64,000 nucleotides of DNA from an uncultured Bacteroidales bacterium (lineage in GTDB: Bacteria; Bacteroidota; Bacteroidia; Bacteroidales; F082): positions 41,958 to 105,957 of the forward strand of contig CALBNV010000046.1 of assembly GCA_937896895.1 (NCBI GenBank). Reading direction: 5' to 3'. A program made the position numbers and the translations under genes. Under the pieces are notes generated by a model. The model made no database searches, was not told the origin of the DNA, and worked only from the letters and a program-made list of their open reading frames with translations. This document shows positions 25,348-34,187 of this stretch, piece after piece. Each line of letters begins with the position of its first letter. The stretch's first letter is position 1.

Positions 25348-25970
25348 CGATTCGCTTTTGCGCACGATTCCTCTATGATGGGATAAAGTCCATATCTCTT
25401 TGTCGAGCCAATCAACCTGATGTTTGGCAAGAACTTTGCGATGGCTTATCAATCAGTTCCGGTTTGGTGAAAGGATCGGTTTCGTTGTCTTTCTATCATA
25501 ATTCTATTAAGAAATCGATACAACAATGTTGTAATGATTGCGAAGACTTTTGGATATCTTATTTAAGCTCCGAGGTCGTGCCGGTGATGGAATCGCTTTT
25601 TGGTTGCCATATCAAGGACACAATACGATGTTATGTTGGACTATATCCTACATATTTAAGAAGTATAAGAAGACGATATTTTCTTCTGCCTTATGGAGTT
25701 CCGCGCAACCGAATCCGAGAGATTATTATTCATGAGTTGTCTCATTTCTATTGTTATACAGCTTGTGGAGACCGTTTGACATCTGACACTTTGTGGCGAT
25801 TGAGCGAGTATCTTGTTCCTTATATTTTGAAGTATAGGTTTGGAATTGATTGTCAAGAATCTAGTTATGTGGGGGTTGGGTCTGAGTCACAAAAAGCTTT
25901 ATTCTTTTCTTGGGTCAATAGGGAAATTTCTTTTGAAAAACTAATAGTGACATTAAAACAATATGAGTAG
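25344..25970 (+). CDS. HExxH putative metallopeptidase of the RiPP-like operon
   Basis: 208 residues. 'IREIIIHELSHFYCY' carries a zinc-binding HExxH at residues 130-134, with a downstream acidic candidate ligand in 'RLSEYLVPY' (about 155). The rest is Cys- and Tyr-rich and unfamiliar. A protease at this place would be expected to remove the leader of the precursor peptide; another role for an HExxH protein in peptide maturation is possible. Its ATG overlaps the stop of the peptide gene and its end overlaps the radical SAM gene by 8 bases, so expression is coupled. Confidence 0.6.
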   Translation: MTIRFCARFLYDGIKSISLCRANQPDVWQELCDGLSISSGLVKGSVSLSFYHNSIKKSIQQCCNDCEDFWISYLSSEVVPVMESLFGCHIKDTIRCYVGLYPTYLRSIRRRYFLLPYGVPRNRIREIIIHELSHFYCYTACGDRLTSDTLWRLSEYLVPYILKYRFGIDCQESSYVGVGSESQKALFFSWVNREISFEKLIVTLKQYE

Positions 25971-27312
25971 TTCTGTATATAAATATTCTCGCTTTTTCCA
26001 CTGTTTTACGCATGAAGACCAAGTGTGTTTATATAATGCACTTACAATGGAAACGGTATATACAACAGCGGACAAGTTTGAACAGGCAAAATGTCTGTTT
26101 GAAACGGGTTGGCACGTTGGGAACAATTCCATTCTTAGAAAGATGTTTCATCACAATATGATTGTACCCAAACAACAGGATGAAGAGTTTATTTTGAAAG
26201 AGATTAGAAAAACCTTGTTTAGTGGCCCCAAGATACGTGTGATGGTTCTCCACATGACGGACTTTTGTGATCTTAAATGCAAATACTGCTTCATCGAAGG
26301 AGGCCAAAGTTCTGGCTATCGTCGTCAAGTTATGTCTTTTGAAACCGCAAAAGCTGCAGTAGACAAATTCTTCAATATTATTCAAGGCCATGAAACACAG
26401 AAATCCCCATCTGTTGTTTTTTATGGAGGAGAACCTCTCCTTAATTGGGAAACCATTAAATACGCACTGCTTGATATTGAACAAAAAGAAAAGGAAACTG
26501 GGATAAATATTGACAAAGTCATCATTACAAATGGAACCATATTGAATGATGAAATTATTGAATTCATCAAAAGATACAACATTCAAATTAGCGTTTCTCT
26601 TGATGGAATACAAGAAGTAAATGATGCAAATCGGATTGATCTACATGGTGAAGGCAGTTTTAATCGGGCGGTAAAAGCAATCAAGTGTTTGATGGGAAAT
26701 GGCGTTACACCCGCTGTTTCGTGTGTGATGGCAAAAGAAGGGATTCCGCGTGTTGATGATAGTATTCGTTTCTTGATTGAGGACTTGAGGATTAAAGGTT
26801 TGGGGTTCAATCACGTTTCCATTATCCCTGGATTGAATTTCTATGACCCTGCATATGAAGAACAATTTGCTGATGCCATACTTCACGTGCAAGATGTTAT
26901 CCAACGCCAATACCCATTCGTTTATGAACGTAGAATGGGGCATAAAGTAAATATGTTCCTGGATAAGCTGTTTATCAAATCAGACTGCACGGGTTGTGGG
27001 GAGCAATTCAGCGTAAGTCCGTTAGGTGAAATTGGTATATGTCAGGGTTATATGGGGTCTCGGAAGACTTTCCGGAAAACTGTTTTTGACTCAGAGTACA
27101 ATCCAGAAGAAGACCCTGTCTTCGTAGAATGGAGCAAACGTTCACCGCTTAATATCGAAAAATGCCTTGCTTGTCCGGCATTAGCCACTTGTGGCGGTGG
27201 ATGTCCTAGAAATGCGGATATGATCAATGGTTCTATATGGGAACCCGATTCGGCATTTTGTCATTTTGCAAAAAAAGCTCAAACTTGGTTAATTTGGAGG
27301 AATCAGGAATGA
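25963..27312 (+). CDS. radical SAM/SPASM peptide maturase
   Basis: 449 residues. Residues 1-90 resemble the N-terminal domain of peptide-modifying radical SAM enzymes. The [4Fe-4S]/SAM motif is 'CDLKCKYC' (Cys 102, 106, 109), followed by 'VVFYGGEPLL' and 'VSLDG', typical of the SPASM branch. The C-terminal SPASM region has 'CTGCGEQFSVSPLGEIGICQ' (first Cys pair) and 'CLACPALATCGGGCPRNAD' plus a late Cys, so two auxiliary clusters are likely. Enzymes of this type install thioether, C-C or epimerised bonds in peptides. The adjacent Trp-Cys-Cys peptide is the obvious substrate. Its stop overlaps the next radical SAM gene. Confidence 0.88.
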   Translation: MSSSVYKYSRFFHCFTHEDQVCLYNALTMETVYTTADKFEQAKCLFETGWHVGNNSILRKMFHHNMIVPKQQDEEFILKEIRKTLFSGPKIRVMVLHMTDFCDLKCKYCFIEGGQSSGYRRQVMSFETAKAAVDKFFNIIQGHETQKSPSVVFYGGEPLLNWETIKYALLDIEQKEKETGINIDKVIITNGTILNDEIIEFIKRYNIQISVSLDGIQEVNDANRIDLHGEGSFNRAVKAIKCLMGNGVTPAVSCVMAKEGIPRVDDSIRFLIEDLRIKGLGFNHVSIIPGLNFYDPAYEEQFADAILHVQDVIQRQYPFVYERRMGHKVNMFLDKLFIKSDCTGCGEQFSVSPLGEIGICQGYMGSRKTFRKTVFDSEYNPEEDPVFVEWSKRSPLNIEKCLACPALATCGGGCPRNADMINGSIWEPDSAFCHFAKKAQTWLIWRNQE

Positions 27313-28184
27313 AAACTGAATTAGTATACTTTGTGTTTCCTTCCTGTAATGGGTCTTGTGCCCACTGCTGGTCCTCAGATAGACTGTTAGGCCGTTTCAA
27401 ACCTTTATCATGGCACGAGAAGTTGATAAAAGTTCTGCCTTCTTTCGGGTATGATTTCAGTGAAATAAAGATTTCCGGTGGCGAACCTTTCCTTCATGTT
27501 GATGTTGGCCGTTTTCCAAAGCTCATACACCAATTAGTCAATCCCAAAAGTCCAATTAGCATATTTACTTCGGGTCGTCCTTTTGTGTGCTGGGAAAACG
27601 GAAATATCGGGGTGGAAAAAACATATTCGTATCTTACAAGAACAATTACCGACTTTGATTATTTGTCCATTCAACTTTCAGTGGATGAGTATCACATCTA
27701 TTCAATGTCAAAGACCTTTGGATGGACAACAACAGAAATAGAAAGAAATGTTCGTTCTTATATCAATAATTTTGTCGCTGCGTGCGAAAGTATAAAACAA
27801 GAGCACCCTCTTTTTTGTGGGCCGAAACTAAAAATCCATTGTAACCAAGGGAGGGCAAAATTTCACAAAGAAGAATTGTTCAAATGGTTCCCAACCGAAT
27901 GGTGGGAGCAATATGCAATATTAACCGAAGGACTAATCGCGTGTGGAAGAGGCAAGAATCTTCAAGGGACTGTAGAACTTCAAGAAGATGGTCCACTTAG
28001 CCATTTCCTTCTTCCTGGCGTGGATTTTTATGAAACGCCACAAACGAGTCGAACCATTAAGTATCAGCAATGTGACCAGTCTTCTTTCTTATATCTTGAT
28101 GACGCGCCAAACTCATCAGTCTTGATAGAAGGTTGGTGGAATTTGACTAATAGAATAGCAAAATATGAAAGTTTAACAATTTAA
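27309..28184 (+). CDS. second radical SAM enzyme of the operon
   Basis: 291 residues from the ATG at 27309, which overlaps the previous stop. The cluster motif is 'CNGSCAHC' (CX3CX2C) close to the N-terminus, followed by 'EIKISGGEPFLH' and 'LSIQLSVDEYH'. Only a few Cys remain in the C-terminal part, so no full SPASM is visible; the C-terminal 'CDQSSFLYLDD' could hold a cluster ligand. Shorter and quite different from the enzyme encoded upstream, it probably performs a separate modification or acts on a small-molecule intermediate. The longer frame upstream of 27309 lies inside the previous gene. Confidence 0.8.
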   Translation: MKTELVYFVFPSCNGSCAHCWSSDRLLGRFKPLSWHEKLIKVLPSFGYDFSEIKISGGEPFLHVDVGRFPKLIHQLVNPKSPISIFTSGRPFVCWENGNIGVEKTYSYLTRTITDFDYLSIQLSVDEYHIYSMSKTFGWTTTEIERNVRSYINNFVAACESIKQEHPLFCGPKLKIHCNQGRAKFHKEELFKWFPTEWWEQYAILTEGLIACGRGKNLQGTVELQEDGPLSHFLLPGVDFYETPQTSRTIKYQQCDQSSFLYLDDAPNSSVLIEGWWNLTNRIAKYESLTI

Positions 28185-28195
28185 ACCTATCGTAT

Positions 28196-29212
28196 ATGAA
28201 TCACACAAAAAAACGACTTCTTTCAGGACTTCAACCTAGTGGGGAATTGACTATCGGCAACTATTGTGGCGGTATTAAACAATTCCTTCAGTATCAAAAA
28301 CAATACGATTCTTTCCTGTTTGTTCCTGATATGCATACCATAACGGTTCCTCAAAGCGACCCGTTCAAGATAAGAGAGCGAACACGGAGATTTGCCAATC
28401 TTTATCTAGCATGTGGATTAGATCCTGATTTATGTACCTTTTTTCTACAGTCTGAGGTACCTGCCCACAACCAACTCGCCTGGATTTTGGAATGCCACAC
28501 GTATATGGGTGAATTAAGCAGGATGACTCAATATAAAGACAAAAGCGCAAAATACACCAACGTTGGATGTGGGCTTTTCACATATCCTATTCTTATGGCG
28601 GCTGACATCATTCTTTATGATACGGATGTTGTTCCTGTTGGAGCTGATCAAAAACAACACGTTGAACTGGCACGTGATATTGTCAAACGTATGAATGGTA
28701 GATATGGTCCTGCATGCGCAGATGGACAACTCTTTGTTGAGCCTGAACCTTTGATTGCAAAAGTGGGTGCACGTATCAAAGACTTGCAGAATCCTTTGAA
28801 AAAAATGAGCAAATCCGCTGAGAATCCCATGGGATCGATATTTTTGCTGGATGATGATGCTACAATCAAGAAAAAAATCAATAAGGCCGTTACCGACACT
28901 GATGGAAAAGTGTGGTTTGATGAAGAGGCAAAACCTGGCATCTCGAATCTAATTACAATTTATTCTGCTTTGTCAGAAACCCCATTGGCATCTGCAATTG
29001 AAAAGTTCAACGGTTTAGATCGTTATGGCGATCTTAAAAAAGAAGTGATGGACGTGGTGCAGACGATATTGAAGCCTATTCGTGACGAATATTATCGTCT
29101 TGAAAAATCAGATTATGTTGACCAGGTGCTTGATAAAGGTAGAGATAGAGCTAACGAAATTGCTTCAAAGAAATACGAGCTTGTTCGTTCAATTGTGGGT
29201 TTTGGCCGATAG
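28196..29212 (+). CDS. trpS: tryptophanyl-tRNA synthetase, extra copy in the operon
   Basis: 338 residues, full bacterial TrpRS length. The HIGH-type motif is 'GLQPSGELTIGNYCGGI' and the KMSKS loop is intact at 203-207 ('KKMSKSAENP'). 'SRMTQYKDKS' and 'ILMAADIILYDTDVVPVGADQKQHVELARD' (first 20 residues suffice) are classic TrpRS landmarks, so it should charge tRNA-Trp with tryptophan. Its location inside an operon of peptide-modifying enzymes suggests either a resistant copy that protects the producer from a TrpRS inhibitor, or supply of Trp-tRNA or Trp-AMP to the pathway. Whether another trpS exists elsewhere cannot be seen here. Gene gaps are 11 bases on both sides. Confidence 0.93.
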   Translation: MNHTKKRLLSGLQPSGELTIGNYCGGIKQFLQYQKQYDSFLFVPDMHTITVPQSDPFKIRERTRRFANLYLACGLDPDLCTFFLQSEVPAHNQLAWILECHTYMGELSRMTQYKDKSAKYTNVGCGLFTYPILMAADIILYDTDVVPVGADQKQHVELARDIVKRMNGRYGPACADGQLFVEPEPLIAKVGARIKDLQNPLKKMSKSAENPMGSIFLLDDDATIKKKINKAVTDTDGKVWFDEEAKPGISNLITIYSALSETPLASAIEKFNGLDRYGDLKKEVMDVVQTILKPIRDEYYRLEKSDYVDQVLDKGRDRANEIASKKYELVRSIVGFGR

Positions 29213-29223
29213 GTAATGCAATA

Positions 29224-30060
29224 ATGTGGCATTTTAATAACTATAATATTATTGATTGTCACGTACATGCGTGTCATTTGACGGATCGGGCATCTCTGGT
29301 TTTTCCTGAAATAGGTATTCCCGAGATTCTTTGCGAATCAGGACATATAGTTCGGCTTCATGATGTTCAAGGAGACACCTACACTTATGTTTGTTCAACT
29401 TGTGGGAGAATCGTTTATTCAGGCAAAGACCCTCATCGTATATATAACGAAGAAATAATAGAAGCTCGAAAGGAAAACGAATTAGTATTCCCATTTGTGG
29501 CTATTTCTCCCCAAATAAAAAGGGATATGCTATATTACGCAGAAAAGTTTGGTTCCCAGGGGGTTAAGCTTCATCCGAATTATTCTTCATTTATAATTGA
29601 TTCTTGCGAGGTGCCTCCAGGATTCTATTATGTAATTCATTCAGGGAAGGGTGAGTATGACCATCCAATGAGGATACTTGATTTTGCCCGTCAATGTCAA
29701 GGGGCGGTAATAATAGCACATTTAGGACGAATGAACAAGGATCTTTTTGACGGCATAAAGGACACTAATAACATTGTTTTGGAGTGCTCGCCAATGACTG
29801 GTTTGTGGAATGCATTTAAGAATAAAACAGATCAGATTTATGATGCAAGTTTTCTAGGCGAGGTGGAGACCCCGGAAGAGATGCTACAACGGGTTATGGA
29901 ATATGTTGGTAGTGATAAGGTGGTGTATGGTTCGGATATCCCCATTGAAAGTGCGTCAGAAGATTTAGCTGTCATTGAAAAGCTCCCGACCGTTTTCAAA
30001 AAGAAAATTCTTTTTGAAAACATACTTTCTTTTTTTAGCACTAATAGTTTCAGCCTATGA
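29224..30060 (+). CDS. metal-dependent amidohydrolase (amidohydrolase_2 type) with a Cys-rich insertion
   Basis: 278 residues. 'NIIDCHVHACH' is the strand-1 metal motif, with 'GVKLHPNY', 'VIHSGKG', 'AVIIAHLGRM' and the catalytic-type 'VVYGSDIP' in order, as in TIM-barrel amidohydrolases of the ACMSD/hydrolase group. Unusually, an insertion at about 35-65 contains 'ILCESGHIV' and 'YVCSTCGRIVYSG', resembling a small zinc ribbon. It could hydrolyse or decarboxylate an intermediate of the pathway; the substrate is unknown. The family includes decarboxylases of tryptophan breakdown products, a point of interest next to TrpRS. Its stop overlaps the next ATG. Confidence 0.8.
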   Translation: MWHFNNYNIIDCHVHACHLTDRASLVFPEIGIPEILCESGHIVRLHDVQGDTYTYVCSTCGRIVYSGKDPHRIYNEEIIEARKENELVFPFVAISPQIKRDMLYYAEKFGSQGVKLHPNYSSFIIDSCEVPPGFYYVIHSGKGEYDHPMRILDFARQCQGAVIIAHLGRMNKDLFDGIKDTNNIVLECSPMTGLWNAFKNKTDQIYDASFLGEVETPEEMLQRVMEYVGSDKVVYGSDIPIESASEDLAVIEKLPTVFKKKILFENILSFFSTNSFSL

Positions 30061-31010
30061 TAAAAATACTAGTATTCACCAACCTAAAAAGTTGGCGTGG
30101 TATCTCGGATTCTATAAGAGACAAGGTTGAATGGGATTCTTCATATCCAAACTATAAAAATATATTGGTTAAGTGTGATTTTAGCAATACTCCTCCCATC
30201 CTTTCAAGTATCCAGAGTGTAATAGATGAAGGGGTATATTTGTTGTTTGATAAAATCACCATGGAAGAATTTGATAGAATATGCAAAGGCCTATTTCAGG
30301 ATGATGAAGTCATGTTTTTGTATCATACAGGTGACACATTTGGTAATGGAGCCAAAGAGTTTCCTCGCTATATACGTGAAAAGTACTATGTCCTTCAAGG
30401 TAAACATGAGAACTATAGTCAATATTACTACCATCCTTTGTTTGAAATCCTATCTGATAATAAAGACGACAAAACTATTAGGATTTTGAATTGTTTGATT
30501 AAACAAGAAGAAGATAAAATGCTATCTGAAATTATAGGCAAGAAATGTCCAATAATACTTGACAAGGATTGCACAAAAACAACAAGGAAATTAAACCGTT
30601 GTGTAATCATTCAGTCGAGTCATGAGTTTTTTCACCAAAGCATTAAGGAATGCATTGGCAATGAGGTAGAAATACATCATTCTCTTAACGAAAGGCAATG
30701 TTTGGAATTGACAAAAGAACACCAAGATGCCGTAATAGTCTTAGATGCGCACTCATATAAACCATACTATGACTGCTATTCGTTAATGACTGCGAAAAGA
30801 ATCAAAGATGCAGGATTCACAAACCGTATACTATTGTTTTCATGGTTGGATCGTTCGTTTGTTTTGCAAAATACTAGTCAAGATATTGATAACAATGAAT
30901 GTTTACGATCTAAATACTGTCATAAATACGTTTACTGCAAACTGCCTTTATCCAAAACCAAATTCATAGAATTAATCACTTCAAAAAATACATCAAATTA
31001 CAATGAGTAA
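30057..31010 (+). CDS. 'SWRGISDSIRD' domain protein with receiver-like tail
   Basis: 317 residues. Residues 1-170 are a paralogue of the 225-residue protein at 12788: 'ILVFTNLKSWRGISDSIRD', 'DEGVYLLFDKITMEEFDRI' and 'YYHPLFEILSDNKDDKTIRI' match in order. Residues about 180-310 read like a receiver domain ('RCVIIQSSHEFF', 'DAVIVLDAHSYKPY', 'GFTNRILLFSW'), with an Asp at the phosphorylation position. It lacks the usual acidic pair at the first strand, so it may be a pseudo-receiver. The gene overlaps its neighbours on both sides (ATGA upstream, 8 bases downstream), so it is made with the biosynthetic enzymes. Confidence 0.65.
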   Translation: MIKILVFTNLKSWRGISDSIRDKVEWDSSYPNYKNILVKCDFSNTPPILSSIQSVIDEGVYLLFDKITMEEFDRICKGLFQDDEVMFLYHTGDTFGNGAKEFPRYIREKYYVLQGKHENYSQYYYHPLFEILSDNKDDKTIRILNCLIKQEEDKMLSEIIGKKCPIILDKDCTKTTRKLNRCVIIQSSHEFFHQSIKECIGNEVEIHHSLNERQCLELTKEHQDAVIVLDAHSYKPYYDCYSLMTAKRIKDAGFTNRILLFSWLDRSFVLQNTSQDIDNNECLRSKYCHKYVYCKLPLSKTKFIELITSKNTSNYNE

Positions 31011-33555
31011 AATTAAAAGTTTGTTTTTAGGACCTAATGCGGAAAATCTCGAACTATTCCAAAAGTTAGTTGATGACATCATTCTTGATGCGGCTTTTCT
31101 TCGCCGAAATTACCAACCTGATGATGCTCCATTGATAACCGAACGTGATAAAGCAAATGTTGAATATATTAATGCTTCCGCAGAAGCAAGGCAATATCTA
31201 AAATCTGTCCTTGGAGATCTTAAAAAAAGCGTACCAACATACCATCCGCGCCATATTGAGCACATGAACGCTGACGTTTTTATGTCAGGTATAGCCGGCT
31301 TTTTAGGAGCCATGATATATAACCCCAATAATATTATCAATGTCGCATCGCCAACTACAACTGACATGGAAGTTGATTATATCAACAAACTATGTCGCAT
31401 GGTGGGTTACGAAGAAATTTCTACAAAAAATACCGATAATGAAACTGGAGCCTGGGGGCACATCTGTAGTGGAGGTACTTCTGCCAACATCGAGGCCTTA
31501 TGGGTTCTTCGTAATCTAAAGTATTATCCTCTTACCTTGAAACTGGTTTCAAATAATATTCCCTTTATTGGCGAGATAACTATAGCATCTCTTAATAATA
31601 AATCAATAAACTCATGTGACTACAGTGAATTGTTTAAAATTTCTGTTGACGATATTTATGGACTGGTTTCGTCAGCTACAATGGCCATAGAAAACCACAT
31701 TAAGCAAGATAAATGCCTTATTGGCGAGGCTTTAAGAAACGCGGTATCAACATTCTATAATGCAAATATCAAACAATACACAGTTCAAAACCTTGGTGTT
31801 GTTGGTATTCACCAAAAGATTGCCGAATCAGGAAAAACATTGGATTTGCCTATAGTCTTCGTATCAAGTACCCATCATTATTCATGGGAGAAAGCAATGG
31901 ATATTATAGGGCTGGGCAACAAACAACTACTACTGCTCCCAACAAATCAAAACTTCCAACTTGACATAGGGTCACTTACACGAGAGTTGGAAAAGAACAA
32001 GCCCGTTCTTGCTGTTATCAATATTATGGGCACTACCGAAGAAGGCGCTTTTGACCCATTGCAGGAGATACTAAAAATAAAAGTTCAGTACAACAACGCC
32101 TTTTTCGTACATGTTGATGGTGCTTATGGAGGTTATTTTGCGTCATTCCCAAAAGAAGATGGCACGAGCATTAATTCCTATATAACAAGAATTTTTGAGG
32201 AAGAGGTCGGAACAAGCGATGGTTTTGCTCATTCTCTTGAAACCATACTGAAAAACCACTTTAGTTTTGATTCTGAATGGAAAGCGAAATTGAATGCATT
32301 GCGCGATGCTGACTCCATCACAATAGACCCACATAAACTTGGTTATATACCATACCCTGCTGGGGCCATTTTGTTCAAAGACTTTCATTCTCGTCAAACT
32401 ATTGCTTTTGACGCTCCGTATGTGTCAAACAAGGAGTCTCAAAAAAGCACGGAAATATATCTTGGTAAATGGACAATGGAAGGCAGCCGCCCTGGTGCCT
32501 CTGCCGTTGCATGTTATCTCTCAGGCCGTCTGCTGCCATTGGATCCCGACAATCATGGAAAACTACTTGCATGTACTGTGATTAGTGCGGCTCGTCTATT
32601 TAAAGCTATTGAGAATTTCAATAATAATCGCAAGGATGGGTTTAGAATTTTACCTTTGTTCAAAACTGATAGCAACTGCGTGTGTTACATTGTTGTCAAC
32701 CCAAAACTTGTCAACTCACCTGCACTACTTAATAGTTTTACCAAGGCTGTAATAGATGAATTAACAATTAATCCTAAAACAAAGATTATACCTGATTACG
32801 ACTTTATTATCTCGCAATCACAATGGAAATACCAAGAATATAAAGAATGCATTGATAGTATAATGCAAGAAGCAGGGATAGAGAAAAGTCGATATCCTGA
32901 GATGGAGGGTGGTGAGTTACAATATATTAGAAGTGTTATGATGAACCCTCTATCCTCTTATGAACCTGTGTCATTTTTTGATGGCTATTTTAATCGAATT
33001 GGCCAAATTGTAAACAAAGCCCTCGTAAAAGTATTTGCAGGGCTTATTTTACAACATAATAATGGCAAACGAATGCCTTTGCTTTGGATTGAAAATGACG
33101 AAACAATGGTTCGCCAAAAAGACCAAATCGAAACTGATTCTCAAATTGGTCACGCCCTTGACATTGATTTCTTGTCCTATAATCATGAAAACCTAAACAA
33201 CTTAGATGCAATATTCAAAAATAATTATAGTATTGTTATTGTAGATTTGAATCTCACTGATGAAAATCACAGAGAGTATTCTATCGGAAAAACAACGGCT
33301 TGCATGCGGCTTATCAGAGAAATAAGGAAAAAGAATTCCGAAATAACTATCTTCGTGTGTTCGGAGTATTTGTCTGATAGTAACCCTAACAAAAATGATG
33401 TTGTTCAAGATTTGTTTGATCCAGATCAAGAATTGGGAATAACGGAAAGCGCACTGATCGCTAAGGAACGTTTAAATGATGATGAGATGGATTTTGAAAG
33501 GAATAAACTCAACATCATTCATGCAATATTTAACTATTTACAAGACATGAAATGA
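31003..33555 (+). CDS. PLP-dependent group II decarboxylase fused to a receiver-like domain
   Basis: 850 residues, against about 450-550 for ordinary group II decarboxylases. 'GHICSGGTSANIEALWVLRN' and 'FVHVDGAYGGYFASF' are PLP-site landmarks; the Schiff-base Lys is K445 in 'IDPHKLGYIPYPAGAI'. The closest relatives by eye are glutamate/tyrosine/aromatic amino acid decarboxylases. From about 680 a receiver-like domain follows ('MPLLWIENDETM', 'YSIVIVDLNLTDENH', 'EITIFVCSEYL'), with acidic pair and phospho-Asp candidate in place. An amino acid decarboxylase controlled by its own receiver would be new to me. Last gene of the operon; it starts inside the previous gene. Confidence 0.75.
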   Translation: MSKIKSLFLGPNAENLELFQKLVDDIILDAAFLRRNYQPDDAPLITERDKANVEYINASAEARQYLKSVLGDLKKSVPTYHPRHIEHMNADVFMSGIAGFLGAMIYNPNNIINVASPTTTDMEVDYINKLCRMVGYEEISTKNTDNETGAWGHICSGGTSANIEALWVLRNLKYYPLTLKLVSNNIPFIGEITIASLNNKSINSCDYSELFKISVDDIYGLVSSATMAIENHIKQDKCLIGEALRNAVSTFYNANIKQYTVQNLGVVGIHQKIAESGKTLDLPIVFVSSTHHYSWEKAMDIIGLGNKQLLLLPTNQNFQLDIGSLTRELEKNKPVLAVINIMGTTEEGAFDPLQEILKIKVQYNNAFFVHVDGAYGGYFASFPKEDGTSINSYITRIFEEEVGTSDGFAHSLETILKNHFSFDSEWKAKLNALRDADSITIDPHKLGYIPYPAGAILFKDFHSRQTIAFDAPYVSNKESQKSTEIYLGKWTMEGSRPGASAVACYLSGRLLPLDPDNHGKLLACTVISAARLFKAIENFNNNRKDGFRILPLFKTDSNCVCYIVVNPKLVNSPALLNSFTKAVIDELTINPKTKIIPDYDFIISQSQWKYQEYKECIDSIMQEAGIEKSRYPEMEGGELQYIRSVMMNPLSSYEPVSFFDGYFNRIGQIVNKALVKVFAGLILQHNNGKRMPLLWIENDETMVRQKDQIETDSQIGHALDIDFLSYNHENLNNLDAIFKNNYSIVIVDLNLTDENHREYSIGKTTACMRLIREIRKKNSEITIFVCSEYLSDSNPNKNDVVQDLFDPDQELGITESALIAKERLNDDEMDFERNKLNIIHAIFNYLQDMK

Positions 33556-33619
33556 TTGCGTCGTCAAAAACAAGTTAAGTGCAAATTTTGCTACCGAAAA
33601 ATAGTAAAACCACAAAGTA

Positions 33620-34137
33620 ATGAAAACTTTCTCCGTCCATCTCATTAAACGAGGTAAAAAGCTCTCATACCTCCTCCGGCATAACAAGTCATATAACTTC
33701 GATGAGCATGGATGGCGCGAAGTGAGCGACTTGGTGGTCAATCATGGCTTACCCTGGAAGAATTGCGCAAAATCGTAGCCACCAATAACAAGCAGCGATA
33801 TGAGTTTTCCGAAGATATGACGCGGATCCGAGCCAGGCAAGGCCACAGCATTCAGATTGATGTGGAGCTGGCTGAAGCCACGCCGCCCGATATGCTATAT
33901 CACAGTACGGCCAAAGCCATCGTGGAATCCATCATGAGCCAAGGCATCCTGAAAGGCAAGCAACTTTATGTTCACCTTTCCACAACCATCGACATGGCCA
34001 CCAAAGTAGGGGAGCGGCATGGCGAGCCTGTCATTTTAGCTATTGATGCCAAACGAATGCATGAAGAGGGAATCAAGTTCTTCCTCAGTCGCAACGGTGT
34101 TTGGCTCACTGACTTTGTGGAAACCAAATTATCATAG
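33620..34137 (+). pseudogene. kptA: RNA 2'-phosphotransferase (Tpt1/KptA family), frameshifted
   Basis: The N-terminal part from ATG 33620 ('KRGKKLSYLLRHNK', 'FDEHGWREVSDLV') runs out of frame near 33745, and the rest continues one frame over ('LTLEELRKIVATNNKQRYEF', 'TRIRARQGHSIQI', 'LYHSTAKAIVESIMSQGI', 'VWLTDFV'). Joined, the parts make a normal KptA of about 170 residues. One missing A in GGCTTACCC would explain the shift. The enzyme transfers the 2'-phosphate of a spliced or repaired RNA to NAD. It follows the eight-gene operon by 65 bases in the same orientation, but similarity to its pathway is not evident. Confidence 0.8.
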
Positions 34138-34187
34138 GCGTAGCCGAATAACAATTTTTTAGTTTGAACGAAATTTTTTCTACCTTC

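Noticed and set aside
28365..28550. Minus-strand frames inside trpS and other operon genes
   Set aside because: They are shadows of strongly supported genes on the plus strand.
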